From contig CM023449.1 of assembly GCA_013339765.2 (NCBI GenBank), forward strand, positions 37,898,353-37,962,352: DNA of 64,000 nucleotides. Direction: 5' to 3'. Origin of the DNA: Haemaphysalis longicornis. Lineage: Eukaryota; Arthropoda; Arachnida; Ixodida; Ixodidae. The translations under genes were made by a program, and so were the position numbers. The notes under the pieces are model-generated. The model saw nothing but the letters and a program-made list of their open reading frames with translations. It did not search any database and had not been told where the DNA came from. This document shows, one piece after another, positions 35,264 to 47,200 of this stretch (positions within the stretch are counted from its first letter, which is position 1; every line of letters begins with the position of its first letter).

Positions 35264-38200
35264 GTAAGCACCGTCGCCGGCAGCTGCATGCATGCGGGCG
35301 GCAAAATGGGGATGGAGACTACGACGGCGCGCTGTCTACGACCGTGGTTACTACGCTGCAGCTGTACAACGTGACGGCCGACACAAAAGAATCACGCGGA
35401 CAGCCTTGAGTGGGAACAGACGTTCTCACCCTTCCAATAAAAAAGCCCAGTACCCCCCTCCCTGAAACAAGTGAGCACTGCTATTCGGACCTATTTTGAC
35501 TCAGAGGCGGGTTCTGAGAGATCTTCTAGGGTGCGAGGTGGATAGCATGTATACTGGATTTTCTACACTGTTTTAACGAACAGTCTCTAAAAGGAACCGA
35601 GCTCGTGGGGATGCAGATCGCGTAAAGTCAGCTCGTTAACCTCGCCACCCTTTCACGGGTACTCAAGTTTCTGGCTATATTCCATTACGAATCATTAAGT
35701 ACCACTTTTCAATGGGACGTGGTGGCCGATATACATAGCAGCGTTCCTGCTGGCGCGCGTGAATTCTGAGGATCAAAAATGGATTGAATAGTAATACAAA
35801 GGCATCAATAGGTGACCGGTAGAAAGCGCAAAGGCTCATGGGTACATTGTCTGCTCCCACGGAGCCCCGCCACTTCCGGTTCGAGAGCTCTCCTGGCCTC
35901 CCGTAGGCCGGCGGCTTTCACGCGCGCGTATCCTTGTTGTTTATCTGTTTCCACCGAAAAAAAAAAAAAAAAAACACTCATGCACCGCACATTAAATGAA
36001 TAGCTGCGAGAAATTCTACTAGGGGCTCCTCTACAAGGTAAGCACTCTGTGATAAACAACGCGCACACGCGCACGTGAAAGCCGCCGGCGTACGGGTATA
36101 GTGCCTGGAATATACTGGCAGTATATTCTAGGCACTATAGTACGGGAGGCCAGGCGAGATCTCGAACCGGAAGTGTCGGGAGCAGACGACGTGCCCATGA
36201 GCCTTTGCGCTTTTTACCGGTCACCTATAACATACAAAATCGCTTGGATAGTCTTCCGTTCAACATTTTGCCTTTTGGAAGCGCTGCGCCGATGGCCAGA
36301 AGAGGCGGGGTCAACAGGAGAAATTTTTCCGGCACACCGCTATTCGGCAACCCGGGAAAATGCAACCGGATGAGTCGCACGGCGACACAAAGCGGCCACG
36401 TTATACTATGCAGTGAAGATGATATATAACAACCTATGCTATATGGCCCAGCGTAGATATTATAAACAAGGAGGAACGGAAAAACGGCGGAGTCTCTCTC
36501 GCAGTGATTAAATTAGACGACAAAAAGTATACACACGTTAGGAAAGAAATGCCGGTGTATCAGGAAAGAGAACTGACTTTCTTTTGTTTTTCAGCGAATA
36601 TGCGCTCACGCGACAACATAGCGACTTTTTGGGAGAGGGACAACGAGGGTACATTCACGGCTTTTCGGCGCTCTATTTCTGTGGCCTCAATAATGTCTTT
36701 AGTTATTTTCGAAAACTAGAGAAGTATTGCAAGTTGGGCGAGTTAGAGTGACATCTTTAATGAAACCAGAGTGATAGGGACGAAGACAAAGAATAAGACA
36801 AATCAAGATGTCAAAAACATCTCTGTGTCAAAGAGCTGACCCATATGTGATGGTTTGTGCCGGTGTGTGTGGTTTATAACTTCACACGTGTATGGTGCAC
36901 TCTCGCATCCGGGGCTCGCGTGCGAACTCCGCATGCAGCTCTATCAGGTCGGAACGCAGGTCGCAGTTCTCAATCACGCGCGCCCTATAGACCTGCGTTG
37001 TCACTGTGCACAGCATTAGCAGCAAATAGTGGTGCCGTATACGCAGGCGAGGACGGCCAGGCGGCCAGCCTGGTGCGGGCACAGGAGCTGACGGGCAGGA
37101 AGATGACCTTCTACCAGTGCGACCTGCTCGAGAAGGCCTCCCTGGCCAGGATATTCGACAAGGTATGACGATGTACGCCACATACCATCGGCCCTTCCTC
37201 CTGGTGGTGGTGGTCTCCTTTTTCCACAGCGTCGATCAGATGCTTAGAGCAAACTCCCGGCTAACGCGCGTCTTCCGCACGCAAAGAACCCACCGCAATT
37301 CCAGCGCAACAGTTCGCGGCAATGTAACGAAATTTGGCAAGCACGCGCGCACGAGAAAGGCCCAGAATCTTTCCTTTATGCATCAAGACGGAATGAGAGT
37401 AATAAAACTCCCGTTCGGACAAAGGGAAAAAATTACACCATCTTCCCGTGGGGAACCATGAGGAGGATGCGAAGCATCATGGGGGTTGAAGTGTAAGTTC
37501 CATTGTGTTGCCGTTATGTTGTTTCATTTATCAGAGCACGAATGGGAATGTAGTGTGAACCCCCATGTAGAGACAGCGAAGAGACCGACATCCGCGTTAC
37601 CTGATCGAACACTTCCTGGTGCTCGTCTTTCTTTATTGCGTGCTCACGCTCCTACCCCGCTGCCCGCCCTATTCGTCCTCTTCTCTGGTTAAGCTGCAAG
37701 GCGCGTGGCGCTTCCCGCCACAGCTTTCCCGCGGGAAATTCAACATCCTCCTCTACAGTTTTCAGTTCGTCGTCTCCGGTGACGTTCAGCTTCGCGTGCC
37801 TTCGTTGTATCAGTAGCTTCTTGACGTAGTTTGAATGAGTGAAGGACACAAGGCGCGTTCGTAGCACAGTGCGAAGAGCGCCACGTATCTCCCGTTGCGG
37901 CCAGAAAGTCGTAGGATCGAAACCGGGCGCCGCCTAATTATTTCTTTTTATAGTGTACTGCGCTGACGTCAGGGCCGGTCAGGCCAAACGCTGACGGGGC
38001 TGAAGAGACGCGCATGCGCAGTAGAGTGCGGACGGCGGACAACGACAAGGGAGGGAGGGAGGGCCACAGCCCGGAGCATGAGATGCTTCGCATCTAAAAA
38101 TGGCCGCGGCTTAGCTCACCTAACCTTGGATATGCGAAGCAAAAGCTGGGCTTAGTCTGTTTGAATCTTGGTTTCGCTTGGCTGACCTTTGATGTAGCTG

Positions 38201-41200
38201 TGTTGCCGACCACGGCTCAACGCCGTTCGGTCCCGTGCAACGCTCACAGGAGGTGGCCAGCCTCGCTTTTCATTGGAGGCGAACGCGGTATTCCTCTTCG
38301 CCGGACGCAAGATGAGTCACGTAGCCCGAGACGACCCAGCGGCGCATGCGTGGGAGGCGACGGGTTTGGTCGGCTGCCGATCAGCTGAGCGCCCGCGAGC
38401 CGCTCAGCTAACGACTGAAAACGAGGCCTTGTGCGCAGCGCCGAAAGCGGGCCCGGCGAATCACGCGATGCGCTTCAAGGGGTGTGTCGCAGGGGGGGTG
38501 TTTGATGTCAAAAGGCGAATTTGCGAATCCGCGGCGAAACCGCTGGCCGAAAGTAGTAAATCGTTGCTTTAAAATGGAAACTTTTTTGCAGTACGCCGGG
38601 ACGAGAAGCTTTAGCGAGTATGGCGCAACCCTTGACGGCAGGCGCGGTGTCATGCAGGCTACACCACGAGAACGCGCCATTTCGCCGCCAGGACTCCTAA
38701 CATGTGCTTGCGAGGCCGAGCAACAACAAATAATTTAACAGCAGTCACTGACCCGTAACGACGATTTGAGTTGCAAAGTTGCGAGGCACGGTTTAAACTA
38801 AGCCTGAGTAACAACGAAACTATGAACCGCAGAAAATAATGGCCGCCACGAGTGGAAACTGTTCGTCATGGAATAAATGCTGCATTCGTCCTACACGTCA
38901 CAATTCCGCAGCCCGATCGGCGCGGCGGATGCCGCAAGCGTTCGCCATCAGCGCGGAGTCAGACGCGGTGGACGCGGCCAATGCCAGCAGTGCGCGCCTT
39001 ACCGTTCCACCTGGAGCCAGCCCGCTAACGACTCTTCAGCCGTTTACGATGATAAAGCTTGTTTCCGGAACGAGAGAATCGAGGACGTTAGTGTCGGCCG
39101 ATGCGCGGCCACATTTACTCGCACTTCGCACGGTCGGCTTCGCGCAGCGACAAGGAATCGTGGGACCTGCGCAACGCAACTTTCTTTTCGTATCGTGCCC
39201 TGTCGACATCGCTTCGCATTCAGGAAGATCCGCGGCGGGCGTCAGGGCATTAGCGGCTCTGCTGTTACCGATGGCTACTACGGGCGAATCGTGGCAACGG
39301 CTGTCACGGCGCCGGTCCTCTGCTTGGTCCCTTCGGAAGTGCGACATGATGGCGCCCTACTTCACACGCAAAACTTCGCCAGCGCCCGCTTATTCCGTTT
39401 TCGTTTGGAACACGCCGATTTCTTTACACGATGTTTATTAGTTATTATAGACGCAGCGAGAATTGAAAGGCGCATCTGCATGAACATCAAATCCTAAGCA
39501 GGCTCAGTGCTCGCAACCAATTAGATGCATCCCAGTTGACAAACAGCCAAATACAGCGGTTGGTGCCGCCGGTGGAGTCGAGTTTTCTTGTGCATTTGGA
39601 GCCGCTGCGACTGCTCGAGGAAGAATCTTTTGTTGTATTATTCTCGCCCCTCTCCGACGCCGTTTTGGACCTAGACAAGCTACTCTTGCACTCTTAACAA
39701 AAAAGGTCGTAAAAAGGTAAGTAACGGCCGTATTTACTAACACCTACGAACCTTACTACTCCGCGGTTTTGTACGTAGGCTCTGACACTAACAACGGCAT
39801 GGTTAGTAAATTAACTGAGTGTAGGAAGTGGTAGCACTAGATTAAGGTCGTGCTTATGACTAGGTTGTGCATGGCCAGTTAGTAAACGCTGTAGCTCAGA
39901 AAAGTGCTATCGCTGGGACTTTACTAGTGGGGGGGGAGTGGTGCTTACTGCCTGCTTCGGTTAGTAATTTTGACAAGTGCTACATTACTACCTCCAGTTA
40001 CTAAGTACCTAGTGTATACTGGGACAAGTAACTTGTTAGTATTCCATTAGTGAATGCTCGACCTTTTTTTTAAGAGTTGCCCTTTTTTTTTAATTAATCG
40101 TACGAGGACGTCCAAATGTACATGCCGGCTTCACGGCTAGACACCGGTATCCTGGAAAAGTAGGCTTTACTGCACTACACCAATGCAGATCAAGAAAAAC
40201 TGATTTACGATGTTCACTAAAATGCCTGTAAAGTGTGCTCGACTCCGATACGCGTAGCGATTTGGATCTTCAGATCAAGTCGGTCTAGTGGGCTCAACAG
40301 CTATGCACTGACAGTCTTTATAGACGGCTTTACTACTCGACACACCTGCACTTCTGAGAAGATATCTTCCCAGAGGCAACACAAGCAGTCTTGCATGAAA
40401 ACATAAAGGGCTAGGCCTTTTTGCTAGAACACGTCAGAACTGAGACTGCCATGTGCATGCGCGCACACGAGAGGCTTCACAGACCAGTGACCATGAGCGA
40501 AAATTTGGGCTGTAGCTAAAGATGCTACAAATGAAAAACTGTGCACTTGATTCTGAATAGATTCATTGATTACTGGCGCTAACAGTCACGTTGCAAGGGT
40601 CATGCTGACTGAAGCAGTGCATGGGTTGGCATGGCAGAAATTGAAAGCGTGCCCAGTTAACCGGAACGAGTGCCAATAAATTACGAGACTGACGTGACTA
40701 CAACGGTCTTCCCGCAGCACAAGATCGACTTTGTGATCCACTTTGCTGCCATGAAGGCCGTGGGCGAGTCCATGCAGAAGCCGCTCTTCTACTACAAGAA
40801 CAACATCGTCAGCACCATCAACCTGCTGGAGGTATGTGCCTTTGTTGCTGCTGGGTGTGCTTGCACCTGCCGTGTCAGCTGCATGCAGTGGAAGGAGTAA
40901 TTATGGCTCGAAGTGTAGTAACCTGTATGTGAGCACCCTCAGCATTAACACCGCCCTGGAACGGTGTCAAGTTCAGCTAGCAGATAACTCCTGCATCCTG
41001 GGGCGTGTCCGTACCTCTCTATATGCGCACCAAAAGTTTGACCATGCTGGATTCTCAGCAAGTCCCTTCCCGACTTTTTGTAGGCTTTATTTCTTGTGAC
41101 TGCGCCGACTCTAGGGCAGTTTGGTAGACAGCAGTATGCATATATAACTCCCCACATTTATTTTGTTTGCACAGTATTAGCAGGTCTTGAGCGATAAAAT

Positions 41201-44200
41201 GTCCACCGATCAGGTTGCGACAAACTTTACCCTGTCCAATGGTTTCACACTCTAGTGTCCATACAGTAACCTGCAAAGCATGCTTCGCTGCAATCATGTG
41301 CACAATGAAAGAAAGCCAACTTTATCATGCACGCTGGGGCTGAACATCTGTGGATGCGTGCATTAGGGTGCACAATATGCACCCCAGTGAAGCAAAAATG
41401 CAAAACGGAAATGTGCATAAAAAAAAACTTGGTTGATGATTGCGGTACTCCCTAATGCAAAATTTGCACACAGGGCGAACTATAATAGTCTTCTAGGTGA
41501 CAATGCATACCCGCTGCATCTCATGAAGTGATTGCCGCATCAGCAAACACGCGAAGGCGCGCGATATACTCTGCCGTCTCGTAGCGTGTCGCCACAGGGG
41601 TCAATGTCTTGCGCCATTCACCATACTTCCATCCTCCACTTTCCTGCTTGCTCTGTCTTCGCTCTTGGTTATCTCGTAGTGCATCGCCGCCGGATACAAT
41701 GTCTCGCACTGTCTTGGCGTACTCCCCTCCTCCTCACATTTTCACCATACCGTATTCCTCCACTTTTCTGCTTGTTCTTAGTGTCATTAGATAATGTACC
41801 AGAGTACCTCTACTGAGGCGCGCAAGGCAGCAACGGCGGCCATTTTGGCGTTTATCATTGTTGCCAGATTGCCGTGTCTACGACCTCGCTGCTAACGTTA
41901 ACTGGATCGTGTTAAAAACACAGCCGAAGATGCAGCAGAACGGCATTTTCAGACGGACTAAGTTCTGCTGCCGAAACGATGTCAGTCGTGCAGCCGCATA
42001 GCAGGTAGGACAAGCTAAGACTTTCTAGAGTTGACCGACTAAAATGCATAAACACAACAAAATGGCGGCGCCCATGAACCGCCACCATGTAAACAAATGT
42101 CATGCGATGCGAACTGACCAATGATGGCGGCGGTGGCACAAAACAATAGGAGAAAAGAGTGCCGATACTCTGTAATCTTATCTAGTGACACTACTTGTTC
42201 TATTGTTTGTCTTTAATGTGCCCTGCATTTGCTCAGTTACAACGAGGGGTGACGGTGCTGCGAGACCACGGGAGCGGGCACTTAAGTGCTGCGAATGAAA
42301 ACCCACTTTGTGAAATAATCACTTATGTAACTGTCACATCCAAGCAAAATCCCAGCTTCACGAGGCGCACAAGAAAGCGTCAAGGCACCGACAAAGAACG
42401 GCAGAGTATTTACAGCTACCGTTACCATTTTAACCCTTATCATAGCATTGTGAACATCAAATACCCACAGGAACTGGCCCCTTTTAGCTGCTTGACTGTT
42501 GTCAGCAGTGCCACCAACTGCAAGGCAGCTTAAAACAAAAGCAAGCATCTCTACTCTGATGACTCGCCCTCTCTGGTTGCAGGTGATGAAGGAGCACGGG
42601 GTGTACAGCATGGTGTTCAGCAGTTCCTGTGTGGTGTACGGCAACCCCCAGTACCTGCCCATCGACGAGGCCCATCCCACTGGGAACGTGACCAATGTGT
42701 ACGGCAGGACCAAGTACGCCATCGAGCAGATGCTGGAAGACATCTGCAAGGCCGAGAAGGTCAGCAAACACCCCGCAAATGACAAGTGAATGCTGCTGAA
42801 AAGCATTTTGGAGACCCACCGTGGTGGCTCAGTGGCTAAGGCGTTGTGCTGCTGAACCCAAGGATGCGGGTTCGATCCCCGCTTTTCTGATGGAGGCGAA
42901 AAGCGAAAACGCCCGTGTGAGATTTCGGGGCACGTTAAAGATCCCCAGGTGGTCAAAATTAATCCGGAGCCCTCCACTACGGCGCGCCTCGTAACCTGTG
43001 GTTTTGGCATGTCAAACCCCACAATCAATCAAGAAGTAAGTAAGATCCAGTATGGCACGTGTGTGGGGCTAGAAGCATCTCCGAATAGCACTGGCAAAGA
43101 ACTACTGATTTGTCTCTCAAGCACAAACACAAAATGTCTGGAACTGTTGAACAGGCACTCCACCACTGTTGCCAACGGAGTGCATGCACGACGTCAAAAT
43201 GCAACCTACAATTCAAAGGCTGAAAGGTATGAATTAAAGCCCAGAACAAATGAAGCCTGCTGCACATTTCTGACAATAGAAGTGGATTGTGCATTCCACG
43301 GTTGTTTGAATGGAGTGGCAGAAATTTTGTTCATGTATCTGAAATGTGAGGGAGTGGGAAATCGTGAACATCTTAATGAAGCAAGACAAGAAACAACTGT
43401 TATGGAGTCTGTCCAACATACAATTGTGTACATCAGTTTTCCAGGACTGTGCTTGTCTGCTTTACAATTGTGTACATCAGTTTTCCAGGACTGTGCTTAG
43501 TAGCTGTATTTAAGGTTGCATAAAAGCTTTCACAACTCAACTGCACGTGACCTAGTACTGACAAAAGATTGCAGCAATTTGCTGCACTGTAAAGTAGTTC
43601 TATAAGAAAAAAGTACGAAAAAATTTGTTCTGAAATAAGCTCACTACCTAGACCATGAACTGAAGGAATATTTACAAAATCAGCCAATATGTTTCAGAAA
43701 ATTGGGGCCATAACGTGTACCTCCGGAAATCTGGGGGGGTGGGTTTCAATATTTCCTACGCAGATGAAAGGTGCAAGCCCGACCTAGTTGGTGCTCTATT
43801 AACCATCCAATGGATCAGAAGTAGGGACAGAGGAGAAAGGGTGTTGAGTGTAGCTTCCTCCCGGTCCTCATCTGTGCTGTTGCACTGAACACACACATTG
43901 CCCCTCCTCCTTTTTTAAACGGCAGCAATGGAACATCATTGCCCTGCGCTACTTCAACCCTCTTGGGGCGCACCCATCGGGCAAGATTGGGGAGGACCCC
44001 ATCAGAGCGTTCACCAACCTGATGCCGGTCATTGGAGAAGTGGCTCAGGGAAAGCGATCCGAGCTGGCAGTTCTCGGTGGGGACTACGACACCGAGGATG
44101 GAACAAGTGAGCCCCTCCCTCGATACCCACCCACATCTGCCGCTAAAACCACTGTGCTTGCCCAAATGCAGGCGTGCGAGACTTCATCCACGTCATGGAC

Positions 44201-47200
44201 CTGGCTACCGGGCATGTAGCAGCCTTGGAGCGCTTGGAACAGAACCCCCGATACAAGGTAGCCATTTCTGGCCAACACAGCTTGACCCGCGGCTTCTGGA
44301 AATTAGAATGTGGTTGAAATGTGAGGGCTAGCATGCCAAAGCTTCACCCAGGATGCAAATGTGCACACCAACCGTACTTACTTGAATCTAACGCGCACTT
44401 TTTTTCTGGAAAAATCGAGTACGACTCAAAACTGCAGCGCTGTATCGCCATCGACGTCTCAAGGTGTCCGCTTGACTACTGAACGCGTAGCCAGCGCTTC
44501 GTAGTCAGCGCATGTTTGCCTTTATCGTCTGTGGAGTCTTTTTTTGCGTACCTCTGTTCTTTCCGCCATGGAATTTCCTACTTCGAAGACACGGATCCCA
44601 ATGCTGCGTTTAAGAAGAAAGTAATCTTGTGTGCGGAAAGCGATGGAAATCGGGCCGCGTCCCGTGTGTTTAGTGTTCCGGGCACTTTCGCGCGGGACTG
44701 GCGCAAACAGAAAGAGAAAATTTTCGCAAGCAAGGTGGCACGGAAAGGGTTCAGTGGACCAAAGAGGGGGCGATATCCCCAAATAGAAGACCCGCTGGCA
44801 GAGTACGTGCAGCAACAGCGAGCTGATGGGGCAGCGACGGCGCTGCCCCGGACCATGGTCGTGGTGACTGTCGTGCTGGCAATAGCCGGCACATTTCATT
44901 TCATGCCACCTTTGGAATAAACCTTGCTTGTTCCAAGTGAGAAAAAGTTACATTTTTGCATTAAATAATGAAAGTCTAGTGTGCATTACAATCGAGGACA
45001 TAGCGTCGGACTGTGAAAAACGGGTGCGCGTTAGATTTGAGTAAATACGGTAGTTGGCCTGCAAGACAGGAGCAGAATTTCAGGCGTCTGCAGCCACTGG
45101 AGTGGGGCATTACAATGCATAACAACTTTCTCCTCCCAGGTGTACAACCTGGGCACCGGCAAGGGCTACACTGTGCTCCAGCTTATCGACGCCTTCGAGA
45201 AGGTGACCGGAAAGAAGGTGAGAACAGTGTCCCTGGTAACTGGCGCAGAGGGATGTGGGCTGACGAGACCTTGCCTGCGCAGATCCCCTACAAAATCCAC
45301 GACCGTCGCCTCGGGGACATCCCGGCCATCTGGGGGGACTGCAGCCTGGCAGAGAAGGAGCTCCGCTGGAAAGCGCAGTTTGGCATCGAGCGCATGTGTA
45401 CGCACTTTTCTCCTCCTCCTCATTACGCTTGAATGGCATACACTAACCTACGCATAGAAAGCGGCGGTGTGCAAGGATGCACCTGCGGGGCTCCGCCGGC
45501 GAAAGCTTTGTTTGCAACTGCAAGATTCACAGCCCTTGTCAGATGGCAGGATGCCCTAAAGAAAGTAGCCGTATCTTGAGACGTGGATAAATTACTTCGT
45601 TAGAGAAAATACAACTTCGTTTAATTTGAAAGAACTAGGATTCAGTATCTGACTCAGCTCCATTACAGCCACAAAAGATGATTTTTTTAACGAAAAAAAA
45701 AAAGCAAGAGTTTTCAAATTTTGCGCCACAGTAACGTGTTAAGAGCAAAAATGAAGTCATACAGGCCAACAATGAAACAATTTTCAGTGTGTGAACTGCA
45801 CGTTAGCATTCAAGTGATGCGGTCAAATGGAACTAGAGGCCCCATTACAGACGTCCAGTCATGTGTCGTCGCGACAGGTCAGTTAGGCGGCCGCCAACCG
45901 CACAAACAAGGTTCCGTGACGTCATAGAAAGTTGCGGGAAATTGGCTAGGGGGTCGCGACTGCTTCACAAGTTTTCTTTAATATGTCCGTTATTTTTCGA
46001 AGATTGCGATGATATTGGCATCATTGTTATCGGGACTAAGCAGTCTTTCTATACACCCAACTTGTATTTTGTCTTCATGGCTCCTTTAAAAGCAAAGGCG
46101 GCCGCTCAAATGGGGGGTATTTACATGAAAAGGACTGACAAGTGCCCACTCTTAAAGGAGCACTGACACGAAAATTTTATGTTACACTTTTATTGCTTTT
46201 ATCGATGCTTAATGGTCTGGCGAACCTGAAACAGCACTTCAGATACTTCAGCGCACAATAGTTAATTACATTGAACGACCTTAAAATCGTTTATTCCAAA
46301 TTCCTGCGCTTTCATCCCGAATGGCGCATACGACCGAATCCTGGCCTGACCTCACCGCTTTGTGCGGACGTTACCGGCGCCCACTTGAGAGGGTGTTGTG
46401 CCCGCTCGCCGCTCGTGGGGCCGCGCGCATGAAGTGATGTCACTCCTTTTGGCTTTCATGGGGTGATGTCATGCTGATGTCCATTTGCTGAGTGCCGCTC
46501 CGCGTGCTGCTCCGTCAGCGTGATAAAGGAGATCCAATTGAAGTATGTTCTTCGCGTCGCAGGCCGCTCATATTTCAGCCAGGGTATTCTGTTGAGTGAA
46601 GGCAGCGAACTGTGCAATAATATTAATGCCGAAAATTGGTGTCAGTGCTTCTTCAACTAGCTTTCTAGGCAAGCCAAGCCATTACATGTTCTTTTGTATA
46701 AAGGTACAGACAACATATTTTCGTCAAGTATATGTTCTAGAGCTCACATAAAAGCCACCGTTTTATTTAAAAAGGTAACCACAAGCAATTTATAAACAAA
46801 TTGGCAGAAATAATTTTAATCTGGCACTAAACTTTCCAAAATCTCAAGGGTGGCGGATTGTAGCGCAGAATCTTAGCGCTACAATATGTGTCCCGGTCAC
46901 GTGACCTGCAAACCTTGCAGCTACTGAAACTGCTTAAATGTTTATTCACTTACTGAAAACCGTTTAGCACAAGTATGTGTGCAAGTTTGAAGTGCATATG
47001 TATTTTTAAACATTCTTTTGAACATTCCTGAAAATACCAGTTTCAAAAGTTCTAGGCACTAACAGCAAAACCGTTTCGGATTAGGGTGTGTGAAGTGATG
47101 CCCTTTCACTTCAGATAAAGAAAATATACTCGACAAAAATCACTTCTGTCTCCTTAAGTGTCAACAGGTGCTTTACGTGAAACCCCACAAAGCCATTCAA

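Noticed and set aside
34642..35304. 220-codon minus-strand frame over GALE exon 1
   Set aside because: Antisense shadow of the GALE first exon and its GC-rich upstream region.
38839..39497. Overlapping 200- and 206-codon frames in GALE intron 2
   Set aside because: Three frames on two strands are open together with no recognisable domain. Not a GALE exon, because exons 2 and 3 join in phase.
42822..42895. tRNA gene
   Set aside because: A and B boxes are present, but the body and AATCAATCAA tail are those of a SINE; no acceptor stem pairs.
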